From Ridgeia piscesae (lineage: Eukaryota; Annelida; Polychaeta; Sabellida; Siboglinidae): a stretch of DNA of 64,000 bases. The position numbers and the translations under genes are program-made. The notes beneath the pieces were generated by a model. That model worked only from the letters and a program-made list of their open reading frames with translations, was not told where the DNA came from and ran no database searches. This document shows positions 35,575 through 46,370 of the stretch, piece by piece (the stretch's first letter is position 1; each line of letters begins with the position of its first letter). The stretch is taken from assembly GCA_025642075.2 (NCBI GenBank), contig JAODUO010001704.1:5001-69000 (forward strand). The letters are read 5' to 3'.

Positions 35575-37335
35575 AGGACACATACACCTTTCTAGTTTGT
35601 ACTTGTGTGTCTAATAACATCAACAGGACACTTACACCTTTGTAGTTTGTACTTGTGTGTCTAATAACATCAACAGGACACTTACACCTTTGCAGTTTGG
35701 ACTTGTGTGTCTAATAACATCAACAGGACACTTACACCTTTGTAGTTTGTACTTGTATGTCTAATAACATCAACAGGACACTTACACCTTTGCAGTTTGT
35801 ACTTGTATGTCTAATAACATCAACAGGACACATACACCTTTCTAGTTTGTACTTGTGTGTCTAATAACATCAACAGGACACATACACCTTTGTAGTTTGT
35901 ACTTGTGTGTCTAATAACATCAACAGGACACTTACACCTTTGCAGTTTGTACTTGTGTGTCTAATAACATCAACAGGACACTTAGACCTTTGTAGTTTGT
36001 ACTTGTGTGACTCATAACATCAACAGGACACTTACACCTTTGCAGTTTGTACTTGTGTGTCTAATAACATCAACAGGACACATACACCTTTGCAGTTTGT
36101 ACTTGTGTGTCTAATAACATCAACAGGACATGTACACATTTGTAGTTTGTACTTGTGTGTCTAATAACATCAACAGGACACATACACCTTTGCAGTTTGT
36201 ACTTGTGTGTCTAATAACATCAACAGGACATGTACACCTTTCTAGTTTGTACTTGTGTGTCTAATAACATCAACAGGACACGTACACCTTTGCAGTTTGT
36301 ACTTGTGTGTCTAATAACATCAACAGGACACATACACCTTTGTAGTTTGTACTTGGGTGTCTAATAACATCAACAGGACACGTACACCTTTGTAGTTTGT
36401 ACCTGTGTGACTAATAACATCAACAGGACATGTACACCTTTGTAGTTTGCACTTGTGTGCCTAATAACATCAACAGGACACTTACACCTTTGTAGTTTGT
36501 ACTTGTGTGTCTAATAACATCAACAGAACACGTACACCTTTGCAGTTTGTACTTGTGTGTCTAATAACATCAACAGGACACTTACACCTTTCTAGTTTGT
36601 ACATGTTTGTATAATAACATCAGCAGGACAAGTATACCTTTCTAGTTTGTACTTGTATGTCTAATAACGTCAACAGGACAAGTATACCTTTCTAGTTTGT
36701 ACTTGTGTTTCTAATAACATAAACAGGACACATATACTTTTCTAGTTTGTACTTGTGTTTCTAATAACATCAACACGACACATATACCTTTCTAGTTTGT
36801 ACTTGTGTTTCTAATAACATCAATAGGACACATATACCTTTCTAGTTTGTACTTGTGTTTCTAATAACATCAACATGACACATATACCTTTCTAGTTTGT
36901 ACTTGTGTTTGTAATAACATCAACAGGACACATACACCTTTCTAGTTTGTACTTGTGTTTCTAATAACATCAACAGGACACATACACCTTTGTAGTTTGT
37001 ACTTGTGTTTCTAATAACATCAACAGGACACATACACCTTTGTAGTTTGTACTTGTGTTTCTAATAACATCAACAGGACACATACACCTTTGTAGTTTGT
37101 ACTTGTGTTTCTAATAACATCAACAGTTCACATACACCTTTGTATATACATGTACTTGTGTGTATAATAACGATCCCGAAATATCAATTGTAAAAATGCA
37201 TCTTTGTAGTTTGTACGTGTGTGTCTAATAATGATCCTGAAATATCAACATTAACATGCACCTTTCTACTTTGTTCTTGTGTGTCTAATAACAATCCTGA
37301 AATATCAATAGTAAAGATAAGTCTTTGTAGTTTGT
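35575..37335. repeat. 50-bp minisatellite, about 34 copies
   Basis: The unit is CATACACCTTTGTAGTTTGT, ACTTGTGTGTCTAATAACAT, CAACAGGACA. Units near 36600-37000 carry TGTGTTTCTAA and TATACC variants, a subfamily; the last units (37150-37335) are diverged. It lies in the presumed intron of the 5' untranslated region, directly upstream of the start exon. Confidence 0.97.
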
Positions 37336-37348
37336 ACTCTGGTGTGCC

Positions 37349-37573
37349 CAGGGCTTTATGAAAAATCAAATTATTGCCAGTCACACATGTTTTGGTGGAC
37401 ATATGGGTGTTAAATAGTAAGCCAGTTTACAAACTTTCAAATGGTTTTTCAATGGTTTTGGAAGACGTTTTTTGGCTCCTTCATTTTTTCACCCGTCCAC
37501 CCATATTTTACCCGTCCACAACGGTTTTTACCCGTCGAAATGACGTGTGGACAGTTCTCTGCATAACGCCATG
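37349..37573. mobile_element. hAT-like MITE (GGACGGG family), inverted copy
   Basis: Left end CAGGGCTTTATG; right end CTCTGCATAACGCCATG. Flanks are GGTGTGCC and GGTATGCC (7 of 8 identical), a probable 8-bp target duplication. The interior matches 25032-25328 in reverse orientation. It sits at the edge of the 50-bp array. Confidence 0.8.
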
Positions 37574-37660
37574 GGTATGCCTAATTATAAAACACCCTGG
37601 TATGCTTAAGTAATTATTTATTGAAAAATGCCACCCTGCACGCATCTTATTTGGCACTAC

Positions 37661-38813
37661 CAGGGTTGCCACTCATGGAAGCTTTCAAAATACCCTGACT
37701 TTTCCCTGACTCAAAGTTTCATTTTCCCTGACAATGCTGGCTGAATAATCATGAAAATGTATGCGCGATGTACATATAATTAACAATTAACTTACAAAAT
37801 GTAATCAGTGTTCGATGCCCACTCAGATTGCCTAGTTCAATTCTTTTCTTATACCACTAAATGACACAAAGTCATTCACATAACAGTGTAACAATTTTAC
37901 TTGTACATTGATAATAAGTACAAATATTCACACACAGTAGATTGATTGGGCACAGTTGGTCAAGACACATAGTACATATTTTAAAACATCCCAGCCTCAA
38001 TAGTTACACAGTAACACCCAATGTTTTACTGTTTAGATAATTAATGTTTGTATAACCGTGTTAGGTCTAAATTTAAGATAAATTGAATTCACATAATGAA
38101 GCTCTCTTAACTGAAGCGAAAACTTGTGAGATGTTATACAATAGAGATGCTGCCAACCCTTAATAATCATGTTAGTCACGTACAATACAGCTTCTGCAAT
38201 TTAATTACTCATATTTTAATATTCAAAACAAAATTAACTGGTATTCAAATTACAATGAGTATTCCCAGCTTACATCTTATATACATTTTGTTTCTTGTAA
38301 CACTTTCCTGTTATCATGGTTATGGACAAATCATTATTCATGTGATAGCTCCAGGTCAAGTGCTTATCAAATGCTTATAGTAAAACAAAAACATTTACTG
38401 TAAGTCAACTAAAGTGCAATAACATGCATGTACATGTATTATTAATACAACTTAGTCATTCTATATTAACAGGGCTGAGGCTTCATTTTTGTGGACTTTG
38501 TGGTTTTTTAATTTATTAAACCAAGTGATTACAGTACATGTACATGTCCGTACGCTTGGTTACTGGTTAATTGTTCACAGCTTGAGCTTCTTTTGTGCTG
38601 TTTCTGTTTCTTTTTTTGCAACTTCAAGCTCCTTTCTCTTCACGCGTTACGCGTATGACATGAGAAGTCAAATTTCCCTGACTTTCAACGGAATTTTCCT
38701 GTATTTCTCTGACTTTTCTCAAAATCTCAAATTTCTCTGATCCAGCACAAAATTCCCTGACTTTTCCCTGATCTTGAATTTCCATGACTTTTCCCTGACC
38801 AGTGGCAACCCTG
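37661..38813. mobile_element. hAT-like non-autonomous element, 1,153 bp
   Basis: Starts CAGGGTTGCCACT and ends AGTGGCAACCCTG, a perfect 13-bp terminal inverted repeat. Both ends carry subterminal clusters of CCCTGACTTTTCCCTGA. No coding capacity. The 8-bp flanks do not match, so one flank has changed or the insertion is old. Confidence 0.8.
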
Positions 38814-38898
38814 ACCACATGTTTACTGGATTTAGACAATTTCACCAGTAGTACATACTGTTTGGTAGAGATCTTTCAATGTAAATAATCCACAGTGA

Positions 38899-38904
38899 TT
38901 TATT
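38899..38904 (-). terminator. Poly(A) signal AATAAA
   Basis: AATAAA on the minus strand, 12 bp downstream of the TGA of the possible last exon at 38917-39015. Confidence 0.35.
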
Positions 38905-38916
38905 GCTCACTGAGGC

Positions 38917-39015
38917 TCAAGTGGCCCCTCCATCTGATGTATCAGTCTCGGCTTCATTCCTAGTGTCCAGGCTTTCTTTCACAGTGACAGTCTCACTTTC
39001 AGCATATATTTTGAT
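38917..39015 (-). CDS. Possible last exon of a second minus-strand gene
   Basis: Acceptor AAAACTTTCAG, then IKIYAESETVTVKESLDTRN and an acidic end AETDTSDGGAT with TGA at 38917-38919 and AATAAA close by. The combination of a good acceptor, an acidic C-terminal tail and a poly(A) signal supports a real terminal exon. I could not connect it in phase to the exon candidates at 40-41.5 kb, so an exon is missing or the model is wrong. Its presence upstream of 35,520 fits the idea that the filamin-HECT gene starts at 35,519. Confidence 0.35.
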   Translation of the reverse strand: MKIYAESETVTVKESLDTRNEAETDTSDGGAT

Positions 39016-39467
39016 CTGAAAGTTTTTTTTTACCAGATTCTACTGTCTGAGTAGGTGAATCGGTCAGAAACCCCAGTTTCGAGAAACTCAGTAAACTAAT
39101 GTATAATATTTTTATTTAAAGCCCCATTATCGCCACATATGCCAGCCATAAATACATTCACTCACAGTGCCCCGAGCCTCAAACCAATTTGCCTCCATAA
39201 ACTTATTATTTGGCCCTATGCATTTACTAATTTTGACCTATTTGCCAGCCTATACAATTATTTTGCACTATACACTGAAGGGGTCGATCACATGTAATTC
39301 TAGGTGACCTAGTGGCGGAGTGAACCCCACCAACAATAATGGTAAATATATTGTGAAGAGCACTGTCAATACCGGTCATTGGTAATGTGTTAGAAGGTGT
39401 CAGTCTTGCTTAGCAAGACCACTGAGGCCGGTATGTTTGCTGTGTATATGCATTGATGTATGTGGTG

Positions 39468-39470
<3 letters not shown>

Positions 39471-39521
<51 letters not shown>
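39471..39521. repeat. (TA)n microsatellite
   Basis: Pure TA run of about 50 bp. Confidence 0.95.
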
Positions 39522-39527
<6 letters not shown>

Positions 39528-40243
39528 GTATCATCTGATTTATCTAAATATAATAAATTTCTTAGATTTGGCCAATTTCAATCATCACTTGTTTTGCGTT
39601 GCTGCTTTGCATAAGAGGCTGTATGTGCAGCGGGTACACACATGCAGTTAAAAATTGATATATGGATGGGGGAGGGCAAATGATTATGTTACGTAAACAT
39701 GTCACATATGATGGGGTGAATTATACAGACCCAGCCACAGTACATATAGTGGGACACAGCAGTGGTAGACATAAATAACCTTTGCTGACTGACCCAGTCA
39801 CGCGTGACTGCGTCACATGCCACCAACTGTTAATACACTCACTAGGTACGTAAGACCAGGAAGTTTTATGTTACAGGTCTTGTAAGTCACAAATACATTT
39901 CCTTAAACGGTAATAGTTTTAACTGACAACATTGAACAATGCAGCCAATGAACTTAACCTAATAACCTGAGTATGAAAAATTAAACACTGAACACTGTAA
40001 GCTACGAAATGTAGATACTCCCAATACTATAATACGTAGCCCGGGTACCTTCCTGCCAACATGTAAACGGTAATACAGCCAGAGTTGTCGACAGTGTACA
40101 TGACACATGTAGATGACTGATCCAGTATTTTTTTAGTTTTGAAACAGTTTTTAAATCATCAAAACTGATATTCCGCATGGTATGTTACATAAACAAGAGA
40201 AATTATATTGAATCATATATGCATAACTCAATACAAAAATTAC
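39522..40243. other. No confident gene
   Basis: A possible minus-strand exon at 40049-40116 (MYTVDNSGCITVYMLAG) has a usable acceptor but a poor donor (GTACCC) and does not fit in phase with its neighbours. Nothing else seen. Confidence 0.35.
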
Positions 40244-40301
40244 CGAAAAACAGCGACATCCAACACAAACTTGCATTCGCTTCTGTCTGAAAAGTGCACA
40301 T
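40244..40301 (-). CDS. Possible exon of the second minus-strand gene
   Basis: Acceptor TGACTCTTTCAG, donor GTAATT, phase 1 to 2. With one base from the upstream exon it reads DVHFSDRSECKFVLDVAVF. The phase agrees with 41258-41303. Family not recognised; there is a faint IPT/TIG-like look to the combined exons. Confidence 0.4.
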
Positions 40302-41161
40302 CTGAAAGAGTCAGTGAATGGTGTTAACCCACCAATCCACCATGTGGTGCCACCATGACATAATCAGCACAAACCAGAACAAAATATGGTGTACTGTACA
40401 CCATATAAAATAAGGTATGTGCTAGGTACAGTATCATACGCACAGCCCTCAATACTATTATCATTGAAATACCAACACATACACATAGTCATATACACAG
40501 CTCTGAATACTAATATCACTGAAATACCAACACTTTCATTAATGACACAACCACATTTGTTATATAGCAATACATTATTTCTTCATTAAATGATATTGAT
40601 TACATTAATCCTGCAATGTCACACAAGGGCCACTGTGAACAACGCAAGAACTGCTAGTTTCCATCATACAAACTCCATAAAATATATGTTTATTTCAGGC
40701 TGCATTATGTATTACACAATAAGGTATATTTCACACAACACAGAGTAAATAAAAAAATTAATATTAATATATGTTTATTTTGCAATTCTAGAAAGAAGAA
40801 ATAATTCAGTTTGAGTAATGTAAAGTAGAATCATATTCTTGAAAGGTAATTAAAATTATCATGTTGTCTGGCTAAAAACACTTCTTTGGATTGGTCAATT
40901 CAATCACCGATAACTTTGGAATAAAATTCAGGTGAATCTGATATCTGTTCCATTGACATATGTTCCATTGACACTATGCCACCAAAATGTACCTTCTAAT
41001 ATTGTCCTAGACATTGTCAATAAAAAAACATGCCACCAAATCGTACCTTATAAAACTGACCAGTGTCCTAAGCCCATAACAACATGACTCTTGAGCTTTG
41101 TGGTGTCACAACACAGCACGTACATGTTCTTTCAAAATATGCAAGCCACACAACCAGTGGG

Positions 41162-41163
<2 letters not shown>

Positions 41164-41215
<52 letters not shown>
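41164..41215. repeat. (TA)n microsatellite
   Basis: Pure TA run of about 50 bp in the intron between two exon candidates. Confidence 0.95.
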
Positions 41216-41216
<1 letters not shown>

Positions 41217-41257
41217 CCACGTCATGTGGCAGCCAGTCCTAGCCTATGTCCACTTAC

Positions 41258-41303
41258 CTCCTGCTTCACCAGTCCGCAGTCTAGCACCACTTATAATCGG
41301 TGA
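41258..41303 (-). CDS. Possible exon of the second minus-strand gene
   Basis: A 46-bp exon between TCTGGCTTAG and a consensus donor GTAAGT, reading SPIISGARLRTGEAG, phase 0 to 1. It fits in phase with 41422-41519 upstream and 40244-40301 downstream, which is the main support. Confidence 0.4.
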
Positions 41304-41421
41304 CTAAGCCAGACATACAGTGCCACTACCTTGTCCCAGCTATGTCACTTTGTCACCAAAAATCCTCGAAAACCCGTGTACTGCAACACATTTGACTAAT
41401 CGTGACCTGTGACCAACTCAC

Positions 41422-41519
41422 GCTGCTGGCTGTGTGATCTGGAGCCAGAGCAGGGGTCTCACAATTGAGTGCTGTGTCACGCTTTACCGCACACAGTAGC
41501 CTCTGTTCACTGACATAAG
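41422..41519 (-). CDS. Possible exon of the second minus-strand gene
   Basis: Excellent polypyrimidine tract (TTTCTTTTTCATTGCCCTAC) before the acceptor and donor GTGAGT. It reads YVSEQRLLCAVKRDTALNCE and TPALAPDHTASS, phase 1 to 0. The CxV...LNCETP pattern is reminiscent of IPT/TIG Ig-like domains (plexin/MET type), but the resemblance is weak and I do not assign a function. Confidence 0.4.
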
Positions 41520-42305
41520 CTCGGTAGGGCAATGAAAAAGAAACTACGGTGTTTACCAGATTATTAGTTCTGTCCAAAATAAACCATTGGGAAACACACA
41601 ACTATAAAATTAGGCTTGGTGTATCCATAATAATAAATTGCTCGTGATATGCGAGAGGGTTTCAGACATTGATTGCAAGCTAAATATGTATGGTTCAATG
41701 AACTGTTGTGTCAATTTGATGTTGTGTATTATTGTGTATTATCAGAGCAATATTACATGCATGACTGTCTTAATTATGAATCTACACATTCCCAAATGGG
41801 CTACATTTTATATTTCTTTGAAATTAGCAAACTTCCGACCCTAAAAGGTCAATGTGGATTAGAAGATATTGTTATGAAACGTTTACCAGGCACAAACCTA
41901 TACAAACACATACATAACAAGTAACTATCAATATCCTTCCATGCTTCTTTCTCAAGAACACTGAGGACCCATTGGTACCCAAAACTTATCAATAAATCAC
42001 TTGCGAGCGGGTTTTCAAGCATTGTGGACATGTTGGTAATATTTGTAAATATTAGATATCTATGCATATCAGTATACATTTTCAGGGAGGTTTGCTTGTC
42101 TGATTGTCTTAATTATGAATCTGTACATATTAAAACTGGTATAGATCTGTTTACAAGGAATAAAGCAAACTTAACACAAATATCAAGCAAATTTTTAAAA
42201 CTTGTCATATAAATTGTAATTTAGTGACATTTCTACCATGTGGGTATGGGTACATTTTCAATTTATATCACAGTATTTACATGTGCATATATACTGCTTT
42301 TACCC

Positions 42306-42480
42306 AGTGATGGGTCCGCTGCCCAGTACAAATATTTCAAGAATTTTGCAACTATTCATCACCACAGTGATGACTTTAGACTGGATTGTGAATGGAATTT
42401 CTTTGTGACCAGCCATGGTAAAAACACATGCGATGGAACTGGAGGGACAGTTAAACCCAAATATAAGTCATTACAATTTT
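42306..42480 (+). pseudogene. Fragment of a transposon-encoded protein
   Basis: The frame reads SDGSAAQYKYFKNF, then a stretch with DFRLDCEWNFFVTSHGKN and CDGTGGTVK. I recall this pattern (SDG..AQYKN..NF...H..DF....EW.FF.TSHGK..CDG.GGTVKR) from repeated, transposon-associated proteins of marine invertebrates. The N-terminal part and the downstream part are missing or decayed; a diverged local duplication at about 41640-41860 and 42000-42190 precedes it. Confidence 0.5.
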
Positions 42481-42559
42481 ATTTAAAACAAAAAAATTTA
42501 GTGTTTTTGCAACCCCAGTTAAATAGCAACGCAATGTTCATAAAGGTAACAAAGTATTA

Positions 42560-43315
42560 ATAAAGAAATAACAAACCATCTACCAGATATGGGGCAGCCT
42601 ACCATTATGACTTTTCCCTAATCATTCCGGAAACTGACTTAATATTAAGGTCTTATGATAACTTCTCTGCTGAACTGTATTAATAGAAATAAAAAAATAA
42701 CATTATAGAAAATTATAGACACCAAGAACCGCTAATTTTACAACTAATGCCCAGACAATTTCATAGCTGGTGGCTATGACTAAGAGAATGTCATCATTTA
42801 TCAGTAAATGAGGCTGTCACTACCAGTTGTTCACTGGCAGCAATGTTTTAATGACTTGGGATTCAGTTACATCCCCTGGATAAGGATGGGTTGTCATTAT
42901 GACAACAAGGGCTTGACTGATTACTGTTGGGTAGAGTGGATGACACGTTGTCCTTTACTAGACAACTGGACTAGTTATTAGGCAGATTTACTAGTCCGCC
43001 CTTATCTTTACTAGTGTACTGACAAACGGACTAGTGGGTTGTTCTACCCATGACAAGGAATGATATCTATAACAATATATAAAAGGTATCTTATCTCTTA
43101 TCTCTATAATATATAAGCATGAGGTTTATATCACCTTAAAAAGTGCGTAATAATCTTCATAATAATCATTTACCTATTCCCACTCATCATCCAGGAAATC
43201 AGGATCAACAAAACCATCCTCGACATCATCATGCACTCCACACTTTTCATCTACATCTTATTCCTCTCATCCTCCAAATCATTCTCCATCTCGACAACCT
43301 CCTCGTCTTCATCCT
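42560..43315. other. No gene recognised
   Basis: AT-rich; short CTAGT-containing words recur near 42955-43045. Confidence 0.5.
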
Positions 43316-43319
43316 AAGC

Positions 43320-43458
43320 CTATTCTGTGTTGGTGTATAGACTGCAGCAGCCGTCTTCGTCAGAGCAGTTGCTATATGATATGCATGAAACATAGTCTTT
43401 GCCACAGCCACATACTTCAGTGCTGCATTTCTTGCCCTGCACTCTACACTCACAGCGA
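43320..43458 (-). pseudogene. Cys-rich C-terminal fragment, probably transposon-derived
   Basis: Reads RCECRVQGKKCSTEVCGCGK, then CISYSNCSDEDGCC and a stop at 43320-43322. The spacing resembles the Cys-rich tails found on many invertebrate transposon proteins and loosely the CXC/CRC motif. No start or upstream part is visible. Confidence 0.4.
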
Positions 43459-43465
43459 ATCACAG

Positions 43466-43775
43466 TGAGTTCAGTATCCAATCTTCAGGATTGCTCAAAG
43501 CGCTTTACATTTTACTTCCCTAATTAACAGACCTATTCAACCAAATACCATCTCAACTTCTCTGGGAAGCTACAATTAATGGGCGAAAGCTGCTCCTATA
43601 CGTATCCACTATTGTCTATAGCCAGGTACTTATTTATACAGCAGAGTGAACTGGAGCAATGCAGAGTGAAAAAACATGCCCAAGGTTTTAACACCGGAGC
43701 ATAGGATTCAAACCAGGGTTCACTTAGTTGAGAATCCGAAGCTCTACCCCCGAGCCACTGTGCTCTACACAAACA
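43466..43775 (-). mobile_element. tRNA-derived SINE, minus orientation, near full length
   Basis: On the minus strand: head AGAGCACAGTGGCTCGGGGG (A box), GGTTTGAATCCTATGC (B box), then GGTGTTAAAACCTTGGGCA, and a body ending AAAGCGCTTTGAGCAATCCT. It is the best reference copy for the family seen at 11262, 20075 and 24944. Confidence 0.8.
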
Positions 43776-43859
43776 CACCTGCTCTAAGTCCACCCTAGCC
43801 ATACAGCTGTGGTGGACGTAGGTCAGCCTAAACAATAACACGAGCGTTTCCAGATCTCC

Positions 43860-44565
43860 TAGCCAAACTGAGTGATATCGGCAAACTCATCAGGTGGGGC
43901 GTGCTGATCTGGCGCTATCTACAGCATGCAGCATGACATACAGACTGGCCCGCAGCACGTGCAGGAAAAGGGTAGTTGATGTTGGAGGCACGACTTTGAC
44001 TTTGGAACTTTTCTTCTTCTCGATGAAGTGTGTAAAGCGGGCAGACTCCATGGATGCAACCGGTGACAGACCATGCAGTGCAATAAACAAATGTTTATGC
44101 CGTCTCCATCAGAGATGCCTGTGTCACGCCCACTTCCCCCAGTGCATTATCCTGGGTGTTCTTCAGTGAGCAAGGTGTTTAGCGCATTGATCTTAGCTTT
44201 GACGTATGAATATGAGGTCATGCCGCAATTGTCGAGGGTGTGCAGGCCATGCTACTGAAACTGTGACCCAACATTGTCATGTCCACCGCTCCGTATGGAA
44301 CTTGCACTCCATCTCCTCCAGATACACCTAACATACCAGTAGGACAACATACCAGTAGGACAACATACCAGTAGGACAACATACCAGTAGGACAAATACG
44401 TTTGTGTCTTTGCTAAGTACATGGTTCACGCTTTTGCCAGACTTGGCTACATCAGTGAGACACAGTACTGGTATAAAGTCATGGGAATGGCAAGAAAAAC
44501 TGACTCAGACATTGTTCATGTTCTGAACAACTATATAGATTTCTGTTTGAATGTAGGTAAATAAT
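43860..44565. other. No confident gene; short tandem repeat
   Basis: Four copies of the 17-bp unit ACATACCAGTAGGACA(A) at about 44330-44395. Open frames on both strands at 43890-44170 are modestly protein-like but unrecognised. Confidence 0.4.
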
Positions 44566-44575
44566 TTCTTGATGT

Positions 44576-44610
44576 GATGATACAGCCACAACATTTGTGG
44601 CTGTATCATC
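44576..44610. repeat. Perfect 16-bp inverted repeat, 3-nt loop
   Basis: GATGATACAGCCACAA, loop CAT, TTGTGGCTGTATCATC. Followed by a T-poor stretch, so not a simple terminator; significance unknown. Confidence 0.9.
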
Positions 44611-45074
44611 TCCACTACTGTTATAATAAATTAATAGTTTTGTAAATATTTCAATATGAAAAATGTCAGTTTTTCTTTTCCCATGACTTTATACACTGGT
44701 ACAATGTAATCAGTTTATGACAGAACAACTCAAACACATTTGTCAAGGTATAAGCATTATTTATTACTTTGGCAAAAATGGGACAGCCCGGCCGTATCTC
44801 TCTGGGGCAAGCTGTGACACCGAGAGGACTGGCTGCGAGGCCTGGATATGATCGCGTGACCGGTCCTGGGTCAGTTACCTGTCTAGGACTTTCGCATGAC
44901 CGGTCAGGACCTGGGTCAGTTACAGGTCTTGGACAAGTGACTATGGCGACGTGACCAGACAATCCTGGGGCCTGCGTCCACTCTGCGTGTCAAGCCCTCC
45001 TAAAAGAGGTTTGTTAACCGAATGCCCCAAGATTAAGCATTAATTCTGGAGGCCACTGTTTTGAAAGAAACCGC

Positions 45075-46053
45075 CTATAGTCGCTGATGCATCTGTGTAT
45101 AAGGCATATAGTCTGCTGCTTTAGTCACTTCCTTATCAAGGAATAGGGCTACCCCATTCCGCCCTGTAAGGAATCTGAGCCACATTACCAAATCGAGGCG
45201 ACATTCTACATTCAGCCTGACATGGTGGTGTAATTCTTTAACTGAGGCTGCCAAAGCCAGGAGGTAAGAGACAAAACTTCTCCCTGGTTTGATTACCCTT
45301 GAAGTAAAATTTAGGTGGCCTAACAGGCTTAATAAAGCTCTCTTTGATACAGATTGCTTACTTTCAAACTGACATAAAATTTCTCGAATTCTATCAAGTT
45401 TGTCTAGCGGTAACCTGCCTTCCATGGCGTTAGTATCAAGAATGATGCCCAAATACTGTAACTGCAATGTCGGTCCCACTGTCTTGTTTGGTGAAATTGG
45501 GATTCATAACCTATTGAAGATCATTGTTAGTATGGCCATCGTTCTCTCTGCAGTGGCACTGGGATAATCAATTGTCAGGAAATCATCTAAAAGATGGAAA
45601 ATTAACTCAATTCCGTAGTTGTGTTTGGCTATCCAACACACAGCCTATGAAAGCCAGTCAAATATTTTTGGGCTTGAGTGGCTGCCAAATACCAGTCTGG
45701 TGTAAAAATAGTATGCCCCATTCCACTTGACCCCATACAAATGCCACAGTGATGGGTGTATAGGCACCGGTATCCATAGGCACCAGTTTAAATGCATCAA
45801 CAATATCAGTCTTGCATAACCAGGATCCTCTACCTCTTTCTAAAATCCCATTAATTGCATCATCCAATTTGACATAGGTTAGCGAGTAATCCTCTTTGTT
45901 TATGAGTTCATTTAAACTGGTGTGGTTATCATTGTTGTGGGGGGCAGATAAATCAACAATTAAACGCTTTTTACCAGAGTATGTGCCTTTAGCCACACCA
46001 AGTGGGCTCACCCCGAAGGTTGAGAAAGGTGGTGTCTGAAAGGGGACGACCAA
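45075..46053 (-). pseudogene. DIRS-like retrotransposon reverse transcriptase, decayed
   Basis: Two broken frames. The upstream part (45658-46053) reads KRLIVDLSAPHNND and GRGSWLCKTDIVDAFKLVPM, fingers and palm of an RT. The downstream part (45075-45479) reads LQYLGIILDTNAMEGRLPLD, SKRALLSLLGHLNFTSRVIK and PGRSFVSYLLALAASVKELH, which is the thumb/RNase H junction typical of DIRS/Ngaro-type elements of invertebrates. The catalytic core between them is frameshifted. RNase H, methylase-like and tyrosine recombinase regions that should follow are absent, so the element is truncated. Confidence 0.75.
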
Positions 46054-46370
46054 ACATCCTTTTTCACTTCAGCATCAATTAAATTGGTTACTATATCTGG
46101 CTGACATTTGGCTGATTTATTGTTGGGGCATTCAAAGGATATGGTTGGTGGTATGTCAATGCCGGTGAAAAAACCATCTCTCAGACCGTTGAAAAGTTTA
46201 AACACAAAATCCCTGTTTGAATGCTCAGTTAACTCCATCTCCAATCTATCTAGCTAGGTCTATGGGGGTTGGGGTCACTTTCTGTTCACCTATATGGTCC
46301 GTCCTTGTCCGTCCTTGTGCTGTCGGTTGTCTGTTGGCCGTCCTAGGTTGGCTTATTCTCCCAGGTCTAA

